Shown here: one piece after another, positions 55,084 through 64,000 of the stretch
Layout of the letters: each line of letters opens with the position of its first letter
Numbering within the stretch: position 1 is the first letter of the stretch
Origin: Stenogyne calaminthoides
Taxonomy: Eukaryota > Streptophyta > Magnoliopsida > Lamiales > Lamiaceae
Assembly (NCBI GenBank): GCA_037126765.1
Contig: JBBCBC010000012.1
Coordinates: 9,672,001-9,736,000 of the forward strand
Reading direction: 5' to 3'
DNA length: 64,000 nt
Notes under the pieces: model-generated
What the model was told of the DNA's origin: nothing
The model's database searches: none
What the model saw: only the letters and a program-made list of their open reading frames with translations
Position numbers and translations under genes: made by a program

Positions 55084-55718
55084 TCAACTATTTATCTCCT
55101 CATCAATCTTACCTTCAATTGGCCTAGATAAGTGGAGATTTTTAGTCACCAAGGCTTCATCCTCTTGTCTCAAATGTTTCTCTATCGTTTCCAAAGCTTC
55201 TTGTAGAGTGTCCACAGTGAACATGTGATCGCTCATCACAAAACTATAGTAAAACCCATCGAAATATTTTGGAGGAGTTAGGAACAAGAAATCGATTTGT
55301 GCCCCATCACTATATTTGGTTCCAAGAAAAGCAAGCTTGTCAAAATGGCGCTTGACTTTGAGAACATGATCCCTTACGGGTGTTCCTTCTGTCATTGCAG
55401 CCTTGACACGCCATCAAGTTTAAACTGATTGATCATGCGGCTTTCTTGTAAAAACATTTCCTCAAGACTCTGCATGATTTTCGCAGCGGACTCAACACCT
55501 TCATGAATGTATCTTAACTCATCAAACAAAGAAGTCAAGATCATACACTTCATAGGCTCGTTGGCACGCTCCCAGTCATCATACAGAACCTTCTCCGCAT
55601 TACTTGATCCCTCAGTAGGCTTGTCAGGTTTGGCTACGCCAAGAACCCAATTGTGTTCTTGTGTAGTGAGGATAATTTTCATATTACGTTTCCAAACAGT
55701 ATAATTTTCACCAGACAT
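55084..55718 (-). pseudogene. D gag, second copy
   Basis: 55718-55392 has MSGENYTVWKRNMKIIL and VMILTSLFDELRYIHEG-like sequence; 55395-55084 continues in a new frame with FDGFYYSFVMSDHMFTVD. The same domain as in A. The start is in ENYTVWKRNM context, but the normal ATG (FNPLY) lies upstream near 55760 and is damaged. Confidence 0.8.
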
Positions 55719-56339
55719 CTGATGATCTTTAAGTATAGCATACAGTGGATTAAAAGGTTATATACGTCGAATCAAATAAATAATAATTGTATAAGCATAA
55801 AATATCACATAATTTTGATCACATCATTCATATCAAAATCTCAAAACAATATGAAAATGTATCAGTCGACATCTCAAAACAGTTTAAATAGGTCACGTGG
55901 GGAATGAACCTATTTTAAACGATTCAAGCGAAGTTACAAACAGAATAATTACAAACCTTTAATACAAAATTAATAATGGCCCCAAACTGACCAATATAAA
56001 ATCGACGGGGACTACGGAAAGTATATGATATCAATTTTATACCCAAGAATAACCACGATTAAATACAAATTATCACTGTTTTGAACGACCCTCGTTGGAA
56101 GGTCATCGTCGCCACTAATAATAATCCACAATCATCCTTTTAATTTATTCATGTGAAATTTATCTTTTACCGCCCGGAAGGGAAAATTTCTCCAAAAGAG
56201 TTTACAAATAAATAAATCATGGAGGTCAAAATCGACGTAATTTTATTATCCTAATAAAATTGTCAATCAATAAAACATACTTAGTAATTTTCAAAAGTGA
56301 GATTTTCTTTAGACAATTCAAATAACATGCAAACACATT
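55719..56339 (-). other. D leader, second copy
   Basis: Untranslated, colinear with A's 30813-31400. Cut at 56339 by G copy 2. Confidence 0.65.
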
Positions 56340-56972
56340 TGTTGTAGCACAAATCAAATGGGATATGTGCCCTTATCCGACACGTCAGCAAGACCCACCT
56401 AGGCCCGGATCGACCCGACCCGGTGGATGACAACCTCACCTTAACGAGTGACCTCCCTCGAGGCGACGACCCATAGTCGAGGCCTGGAAAGAGAAGAGTA
56501 AAGACTATCTGAAGCGGGCGACCTCGAGGTTGCTCATACGAACAAAAGCCGAAAAAGCACAACACGGAAGATAATCCCACAAGTCGGGAACCAACGCCAA
56601 CTTTACGCAGAAAGACAAAAAAGAGATTTAATGTAAAATATATATATAATAGACATACGCTTTTACTAATAGATCAACAATTGTAATAAAACTATAAAAT
56701 AAAGGGGTGAGATGTATTTATCTTATTTTATGCTTTTTAAGGGTGGTCCTCTATAAATAGAGGACCTCACCCCCTTGTAAAGGGCTCCTCCTCCTCTCTC
56801 CCAATGTTTCCCTCGTTTCATCATCTATACAAAAGTCAAATTTAAGGGAAGAACTTAAGAATTTTTCCCATGCTTTTTCTTGCTCGATTATTTACGATTA
56901 TTTACTTTGTTTGTGTTATTGAATCATTAAATACATCAAAATCTCTTAACCCGATATTTTTAAGACACAAAT
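56340..56972 (+). repeat. G LTR, copy 2
   Basis: Same start TGTTGTAGCAC and a palindromic TATA box at 56745-56766. The end reads GACACAAATA and the primer-like site ATCGACGCTTG. It differs from copy 1 mainly by small indels in GC-rich parts and a shorter CT run. Confidence 0.7.
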
Positions 56973-57385
56973 AATCGACGCTTGAAAAGAAAGATTTTTT
57001 AAGAATCAAACTATATTTTTTAATATTCTCATTGGAGTATCCTCAAGAACTTTCCACTTTTCATCTTTAAATTTTCAAGAAAAATCTTGATGAACACTCA
57101 TTGTTCATCAAGAACACCTTCAAATCTTCACATCTTCACACCCCATCTTCAAACCTTCAAATAAAAATTCCTTTCATAACTTCAAATCTTCACGTGTACA
57201 AACATGAATTTTCAAATCTCCAAACAAAAAACCACACTCACCAAAAACATCAAACCCCTTCATAAAAATTCTAAACACAGCTTTCTCATTCTTTCTGTAC
57301 ACATCAAAACAACAAATATTTTCAGTACACAAAATAAAAAAAATCCCACTCATATTTCTCTGAAATCGAATGCACTAACCGACAT
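56973..57385 (+). other. G leader, copy 2
   Basis: Matches copy 1 to 57209, then continues with A/C-rich non-coding sequence. The + strand frame 57204-57461 is lysine- and asparagine-rich and not a recognised gene. Confidence 0.5.
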
Positions 57386-57565
57386 TCATGTGTGCCTAAC
57401 AAAAGAAAAAATCACATTCATTTCATCCCTTCTTTCATCAGATAGCAACTCCAATAATTGATGCTCATAGCCCGCATCAGCATCAACCATTAACTTAGAT
57501 TCTTCCTCTACTGCTTTTTCAAGTTGTGGGTCTACAAGGATTTCATCCTTTTCCCACCCATTCGT
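57386..57565 (-). pseudogene. Possible captured gene fragment, coding part
   Basis: A 60-codon - strand frame ending TGA at 57386-57388: NGWEKDEILVDPQLEKAV, then EEESKLMVDADAGYEHQ and LLELLSDERR. The acidic, helical, non-repetitive composition looks like real protein. I do not recognise it. Upstream, in a shifted frame, is AVQATYPIFHYWKTVASPG with a possible GTAAGT donor near 57590. Confidence 0.4.
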
Positions 57566-58098
57566 GAATCAAACCAGTGGACTTACCAGGTGAAGCCACA
57601 GTTTTCCAATAATGGAAAATGGGATATGTTGCTTGTACTGCAATGGGCACCGCCTCACCACCACCACCTTCGACGTCCTCGACTGCTCCGCCACCGCAGC
57701 ACCAGTCGTCACCACCTTGGTCCCAAAGCTCCAACCCTCTTCACCGCCCAGCCGCCGCTCCGAAGCAGCTGATCCTCCGCGGGTTGTTTAGCCCAGAAGA
57801 TTCCGGCGAGTTTGTTCGCCTCATTCAAAACCACTGCCATCATGCCGCTGCTGATCCACCACCGTTTGCTTCAATCTCACTGTCCATCTCCGTTCTCCGC
57901 CGAAATCCGACCGCCGCGCCACCGACTCGGCGCCACCCGCCGAAACCGCCGAGACTAAAATCGCACCACCATCACCCCAGCTCCACCGTCGCAGCAACAC
58001 GGTTGCGGTCCCACGCCAGAACCCGAGTTCGCGGCGCCCGTACTGTAAGCTTTCTACAGCGGGAAATGAGAAGGGTACGTCTTTGGGGCTTGACCTAA
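57566..58098 (-). other. GC-rich exon-like segment
   Basis: About 480 bp, much more GC-rich than both sides. The + strand frame 57619-58098 is Pro/Ser/His-rich, with one more natural piece (LILRGLFSPEDSGEFVRLI). The - strand encodes IAVQATYPIFHYWKTVASP near 57640-57590. The strand is uncertain; the - strand is favoured because the next frame (57386-57565) lies on it. Confidence 0.4.
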
Positions 58099-58740
58099 TT
58101 TTTTATGGTTGGGCCTCAAATAATAAATGCTTGGGCTTTTAAAATAAAAATGAAGGTTTTTAATGTTATTGGGCCGGAATAAACGGTTGGGCTTTTATAA
58201 AAGAAAGTTTCAGGCTTTTTTAAAGTGTTGGGCCAGTTTCCATTTAATTATTGTGGCCAGTTCTTTTTTGCTGGAATAAAATATTTGGGCCCAGGTTTTT
58301 GGCTGGAATTAATTTTTAGGCCCATATTATATTGCTTAAATTAATTTTTGAGCCCAAATTATTTGTTCAAAATAAATAAATAAATAAATAAAAAAAAAAA
58401 AGAAATTCATAAAATAAATTGCACGAAAGACCTAGTCTCGGTAATCCACTAAAAAGAATCTACGGTTCGCTTTTTTTTCGTTTTCATCGTGCTTATTCTA
58501 TTATCTCCCTTTTAATATATCGCAACTCGCATATTTTCGCATACATTAAAAAAGCGGGAGATAATTAGTGAATCAGAAATTCTTTTCATCATTAATTTGA
58601 TAATTTAAATTCATACATGAATATTCATCTCGAATTAAACAGATAATATCGCATATACCACTTTTCAATTTAAAATCCTAAAAAAAAATGGGTTTAGGCT
58701 TCACTCTCCTATGAAAAAATCGCTAAATCAAAAGACCGAT
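58099..58740. other. Spacer with TGGGCC/T cluster
   Basis: At least six TGGGCC or TGGGCT motifs on the + strand between 58107 and 58290, then GGCCCA and GAGCCCA. In plants this site II type motif is common in promoters of housekeeping genes. An AAAT tract lies at 58370-58400. No ORF. Confidence 0.4.
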
Positions 58741-59499
58741 TGAGCAACATGTCGGTGAGAAAATTCTGCATGACAGTTCAAAAAACTCATCATTGGCGAT
58801 TCGCCTCCACGACGGATCGAGAAACCCAGATAATCTTTTTCCCTATGTTTCTCACTTGACTTTGAACCTTGAATTTATCAAAGGTTTCGATTTGTGCTTA
58901 TATGAAAAAAATGTACTCGACCTCGAAAGAATCATCGATGAAGGTCACGGCACTCATAGCCACCTCTAGCTTTTGGTTGACATTTGACCACACACGCCAA
59001 ATATAACGATTTCTAACACTTTTTGTGGCTCTATTCCCTTGTCCCGAATGCCCTCTCGGGTCCATATTACCTCTAAACTCGATTCGCAGTTGGAAATGGT
59101 TCCTACTGTAGGTCCTCTTGTGAACCATTTTTTACCAACCTTTGAATCCTATTCAGATTAATATGACCTAATCTAAGATGCCAAAGAAGTGTCTCGTTCA
59201 CATTTTCTGAACGTTTTCTTTTATTGCTCGAAACAATCGATGTGTTATAAGATGCATTTTGTGAGTGGTGTGCACAATTAATAGTATAGAGATTGTTTTG
59301 AAAAATAGGAACATAAAGAACATCTCTTAAAATTAAAACTCAGTCTTTAAAAGACATGTGCACGTCTCCCACTACTTCACCGCCACTCAGAAGACGCCCG
59401 ATGATGATGAGATCTCACTCCCACTAAGTTGTCGGGTCAACTTGAACCCCTGTAATGTGAAACAAACATGAGCATACACCGCTAAACGAGTTTCAACAA
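58741..59499 (-). pseudogene. D integrase-protease, third copy
   Basis: Aligned with 52740-53029 and 54290-54950 but full of 1-10 bp deletions (for example CATTGGCGATTCGCC versus CGCTGAGGTATTCACC). No open frame of note; 59128-58898 is a shadow created by indels. Confidence 0.7.
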
Positions 59500-60120
59500 C
59501 TAGTGCATGAGAATTACCTTTCTTTCCGGCCCTCTTGGGCTTGGAACAGGCAGACCTCCAATTTCATTTTTCACCGCAGTTGAAGCACTTCCCTTGGGAT
59601 CTTTCTTGACACCATTCCATTTGATTGCTTTCCTTACCTTTTTCTTAGTAGTGGGGTTGGTTTGGTCTCGACTATTTATCTCCTCATCAATCTTACCTTC
59701 CATTGACCTAGATAAGTGGAGATTTTTAGTCACCAAGGCTTTATCCTCATGTCTCAAATGTTTCTCTATCGTTTCCAAAGCTTCTTGTAGAGTGTCCACA
59801 GTGAACATGTGATCCTCAAGACTCTGCATGATTTCCGCAGCAGACTCAACACCTTCACGAATGTATCTTAAATCATCAGACAAAGAAGTCAAGATCATAC
59901 ACTTCATAGGCTCGTTGGCACGCTCCCAGTCATCATACAGAACCTTCTCCGCATTAGTTGATCCCTCAGTAGGCTTGTCAGGTTTGACTACGCCAAGAAC
60001 CCAATTGTGTTCTTGTGCAGTGAGGACAATTTTCATATTACGTTTCCAAATAGTATAGTTTTCACCAGCCAGCTGATGATCTTTAAGTATAGCATACAGT
60101 GGATTAAAATGTTGCAACAT
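59500..60120 (-). pseudogene. D gag, third copy
   Basis: ATG 60120 starts MLQHFNPLYAILKDHQ, then ENYTIWKRNMKIVL and LTSLSDDLRYIREGVE. At EIMQSLED it jumps directly to HMFTVDTLQEALE, an in-frame loss of about 70 residues compared with A and the second copy. The zinc knuckle is frame-shifted (SASTAVKNEIGG). Confidence 0.82.
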
Positions 60121-61625
60121 GCTGAACTGAAATAAATAATAATTGTATAAGCACAAAATATGACATAATTTTGATCACATCATTCATATAAAACTCTCAA
60201 AACAATATGAATATGTATCAGTCGACATCTCAAAACAATTTAAATATGTCACGTGGGGTGAACTGTCTATTTAAACGCATTCAAGCATGTTAAAAACAGG
60301 AATAATTACAAACCTTTAATACAAAATTAATAGTCAGCTCCCACTTGACCAATATAAAATTGATAGGGACTACGGGGAAGTATATGCATATCAATTTTAT
60401 ACCTAAGTAATAACCATGATTAAATACAGAATTATCACTTCGTTTTGAACGAGCCTCGTGGGGAGGGTCATCGTCTCTACTAATAATAATCCACAATCAT
60501 CATTTTGGAAATTTATTCATGTGAAATTTATGTTTTGGTCGCTAACCGGAAAGTGGAAAAGCTAAGGAATTCGTTCAAGGGGGGGAAATTTCTCCAAAAA
60601 GAATTTACAAATAAATAAATCATGGAGGTCAAAATTGACGTAATTTTATTATCCGGAATAAAATTGTCAATCAATAAAACATACTTAGTAATTTTCTAAA
60701 GTAAGATTTTCTTTAGACAATTCAAATAACATGCAAACACGTTAACAAATAAATATGGATGAAATTAAAACGAAGCAACAAGACAAAAATAAATCAAGTT
60801 GGGCACATATATCCAACTGTCACGGTTTAAATTTCATGTCTCGATCTTGAGAAATCGTCCTCCTTTTAGCCTTCATCATTCATCTCGAAAGGCTCCCACT
60901 CAACCACAATAATTCTTTAAAAAAAATGTCCTCCGTCAGAGGTCTTAAAGAATGTCGCCACGTAGCTAGCTCCACGGCTTTCGGGCTTTTCAAGATCGCT
61001 TCTTGCACGCCTTGCGGCGCGAACCGTCATCCGCGCTGTCGCTCGGCGATCTTTCTAAATCTAACGCGTCACCGGATGGATCCGCGTCTTGTCTTACGCC
61101 CTACAAGGACGCCAGCCCTTTTCCGCTCATATTCTTTGCTACCTTGTATTTCGACGCCAGTCTTCCGCTAAACTCATGCTAGCGCTTGTGTCTTGCCCGC
61201 TTCTGCCCGTCGCGATCGCTCGAAGATCTTGTGGGTCGTCAGCAGCGTTTAGCTTTTTTTTGAATGCCTGCTCACGACGTCCAGGCACTTGGTCGCCCGT
61301 CTTTAATTCTCCGCTCTCCATCTTCGTTTCCCAATCCTAAGCGCAATTTATTTAAAAAAATAAATAAGCTTCATCTAGACTAGTCTATTACATTGATCAA
61401 ATCAAACAAATCATAATCTACTCGTGGATTTTCTCACGAGGCAAAAGGAATTCGTACAAATCGAATTAAAAACCAACAATTATTTGCATGTAAAATTCAC
61501 TAAAATACCATGACAATTGGATACCTGCAAAACAAATCTAACAATTCTACTATCCAATTTCAAATTTTAATGAACAACAATTTAAATTATATTTAAAAGA
61601 TCGAGTCTTAACCGGAGCTCGATAC
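60121..61625 (-). other. D leader, third copy, with GC-rich island
   Basis: Colinear with A's leader. A GC-rich island is at 60926-61325, the CTCGTG/CACGAG hairpin at 61421-61440. At the LTR junction, GAGCTCGATAC takes the place of a TGGTATC-type primer site, so the primer site is damaged. Confidence 0.7.
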
Positions 61626-63349
61626 TGTTTTGGGATACAATATGCTAGGTCTATTTGGGATGAACTCATAAACACAAATTTAAATCACAGATTATTACTA
61701 ACATGAATTAACCTATGTGAATTCATATAATAATCATGTCAACAACGTCATGCAAATAATAAGCACGTAAAAGGTCCTAGCATGCGGAATTTCTAGGAGT
61801 TTACGTAAACATACCTGTTGGAGTGACAACTTCTGAGATAGACATGATCAAGTATCTGGCTACCAACTGAAAGTCCTTCTCAAGTATTCCCAAGTCCTCG
61901 TTCAACAACCTTGGTGGGAGGTTCTCCAATGAACAATTATAAACAAAGGAAAAATAAATATTTTGTTGCACCACTTTTGTGGATTTCTAATTTTTCCAAC
62001 ACATGAAATTACGTTGGGGATGAAAAATTCATCCCTTATTTATAATACTAGGGAGGGACGAAAATTAGGGCTTATTGGCTCTTGGAAAATTTCCTTGCTT
62101 CTTCCTCAAGATACAATCTTGAATATATCCAATATATTCTATTTCCCAAAATAACTCCCAACAAAATCTCCTACTCCTTATTATAAGGGAATTTTCGAAA
62201 ATTTCACATTAATTGGGAAGAAATAAGATCTTTGACTTTTGTTGAATTTATGGGATAATCTTGTACTACAAGAATACTTATTCCATAAAATATTTCCAAG
62301 AAAATCAAGAAAATATTTTCTCTCTCTTCCTTTAATAATTTTCAAAAATTATTAAAAAATTAGACAACAATAATTTATTTTATTTTAAACACATTTTCAT
62401 TTAATGGACTTTATTTGAGCTACTTGAGGGGCCTTTAGGAGAATTAAGATGAACCTCCCAATGGGCTCTGAATTTCAATATTTAGCCACAATATTATTCA
62501 GTCTATTAATATTAATTAATTCCACTATATAATTAATATTGCACTATCCATCTCAACCCATATTACAGTAATATGGCTCCCGATTATTATTTCCCATGTT
62601 TAAGATTATTCAGTCCATTAATTAATTAAGCCACTGAAAAGCTTTATATTAATTAATATTTTTATCCTTGACGTAAGGACAGCTCAACATTATTATCCAT
62701 ACCGGAAAATTAATTCCACTTGCAAGATTTGGTATGATAAAGGTTTCGAGCCCACCAAGAGGACAAATCATACAAGACTCTCCAAGCACACGATTCTCTG
62801 TGTTAATTTAGCAATCATCATGTAATTAATATTATTGTCCAAGATATAAGGTATCGAAGTCGCAATGATTCTTTTCCCATCATAAGTCAAAGCAATAATT
62901 ATTAATCACACACAATCCTTATTAAGTGACAGAGATTAAGAAATCAACAACCACTGAGCTCTAACTCTTCATCCCATAAGTCAGTACGAAAGAGTTTATC
63001 TTCTCTGCTGGTCTGCTTTAGCGCAACAAATGCACTAGTGTAATCTCTTGTTCAAGACAAGTCAATCTGAGCCTTACACATCAATCTCTACCAATAGATT
63101 GTTCAGATCTATCTAAGTTGTGAAACATGCACTCGTTTACAAGAGACTGTTAATGTGATCTTCCATGATCTGGTATCACCACACTAACTACAATGTAACA
63201 CGTGCTATTTTATGAACATTTTGGAGAATATATTTATAACATTCATTCATATCTAATGCAACAGTGATAAATAATTTATTCCAGTAAATAATTGTTTTAA
63301 TACATAGGTTATACAAAGTAAAAGCATTATTTCACGTATAACCCCAACA
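61626..63349 (-). repeat. D 5' LTR
   Basis: 1,724 bp, starts TGTTTTGGGATACAATATG, ends ATAACCCCAACA. - strand TATA region (ATTATAAATAAGGG) near 62034-62047. Followed by CAAAC. Confidence 0.88.
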
Positions 63350-63354
63350 CAAAC

Positions 63355-63371
63355 ATCGTGTGTTGACCCAT
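63355..63371 (+). pseudogene. H integrase continuation, few codons
   Basis: After the duplicated CAAAC, ATCGTGTGTTGACCCAT gives at most SC of the expected HQTSC motif, then diverges before the LTR of element I. Confidence 0.4.
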
Positions 63372-64000
63372 TGTTGGTCCCGATTTGAAAACTCATGTGC
63401 GCGGAAAATACCATGTAATGCATATAAAACAGGGGTGAGGGCAGAGTGATTCCAATTTTTTTTGCTTTTAAGAAATTTATCGATGTGTTTTGCTTATAAT
63501 CAAATGCATATGACAAGTAAGAACATAAAGCAGTAAAGAACACACGATTTTATAGTGGTTCGGAGTCCAACTTCTACATCCACTCTTCTCTATCATCAGG
63601 GGCACCAACTTAACCAACTGGACTTAGTTTAACGTGTTAGTCCAACACCCAACAGATGTTTACCGAGTTCACACTCAAACGGGACTTATCTCCTTACTTT
63701 ATCGATTGCTCTACCCTCCCTTTCGGGATTCTTTGATGTTTACAGAAGTTCAAACTCACCTATAAACTTATCCTACCAAACTGATTTGGGTAAGATTTGT
63801 TTGGTTTCCAACTAGGTTGAGATTTTCCCTTACATTTGTTTAACCTCAATGCTAAGGATGGGAAAATCTCTCTAAGCTAAGGATATTACATTTGTGCTTA
63901 GATCTATGATAGAACACTCTTGAATATATGCATGTATTTCTTGCTCTGTGTTCTATGGTGGAAATGCTAGATGATTTGGCTTTGTAGCTTCAATGGTGTT
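63372..64000 (-). repeat. LTR of C-like element I, cut by window edge
   Basis: Starts TGTTGGTCCCGATTTG. 63541-63680 closely matches C's LTR (TTTATAGTGGTTCGG, GGGGCACCAACT, GTGTTAGTCCAACACCC). Same orientation as C. Related but not identical family; its internal part lies outside the window. Confidence 0.75.

Larger units (their letters stand above)
936..63349 (-). mobile_element. Element D, Ty1/Copia, frame of the nest
   Basis: The LTRs start TGTTGGGATAC (936) and TGTTTTGGGATAC (61626); the right one ends CCCCAACA at 63349. CAAAC occurs at 931-935 and again at 63350-63354, a 5-bp target duplication. Coding order on the - strand is gag, protease, integrase, RT, RNase H. D is split by B (in RNase H), E (between RT and RNase H) and G (in the leader), and its integrase-gag-leader block is present three times. 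Without the insertions it would be a roughly 9-10 kb element of the same family as A and solo LTR F. No frame is intact. Confidence 0.85.

Noticed and set aside
57204..57461. 85-residue + strand ORF
   Set aside because: Low-complexity Lys/Asn/Thr-rich translation of AT-rich leader, no motif.

Overview
This window is a stack of LTR retrotransposons in an AT-rich plant genome. The evidence is several Ty1/Copia elements, one Ty3/Gypsy element with a Tat/Retand-type antisense ORF, two Copia elements with an env-like ORF as in the SIRE/Maximus lineage, initiator-Met-tRNA primer sites and plant-like splice sites. I read it as a eudicot heterochromatic or intergenic block, and I cannot name the species. 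No intact host gene, tRNA, rRNA or CRISPR array was seen. One captured gene fragment (57386-58100) is possible.

Layout, outside in. Element H is an old Copia remnant on the + strand, with an integrase fragment at 791-935. D, a Copia element on the - strand, inserted into it (936-63349, target-site duplication CAAAC on both sides), so D frames almost the whole window. D was then split several times. B (env-bearing Copia, -, 3995-39253) sits in D's RNase H. C (env-bearing Copia, -, 7889-23242) sits in B's env-like ORF. A (Copia of D's family, -, 24919-34074, duplication CTATC) sits in B's RT/RNase H. E (Gypsy, -, 39468-51142, duplication CCTGG) sits in D's RT/RNase H. F, a solo LTR of the A/D family (45156-46869), sits in E. 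G, a + strand Gypsy LTR plus leader, occurs twice (53155 and 56340). From 63372 to the right edge there is the LTR of another C-like element (I). The nest is four levels deep (H>D>B>A or C).

Every gag-pol is damaged by stops, frameshifts, deletions or insertions. C and A have the most recognisable coding sequence and near-complete paired LTRs. Segment 52776-61625 holds three successive copies of D's integrase-gag-leader block, one interrupted by a filler-like duplication. Segment 1901-3650 is an interleaved patchwork of direct LTR, inverted LTR and internal sequence, either a complex rearrangement or an assembly artefact.

The most unusual signals are gene-like transcription units inside the elements. 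In C, the env-like ORF has its own TATA box and a GT-AG leader intron, and it faces a divergent + strand unit with its own TATA box. B's env-like ORF has a similar but weaker arrangement. In E, an antisense ORF has a TATA box and two candidate introns. G carries a TATA box inside a near-perfect palindrome.
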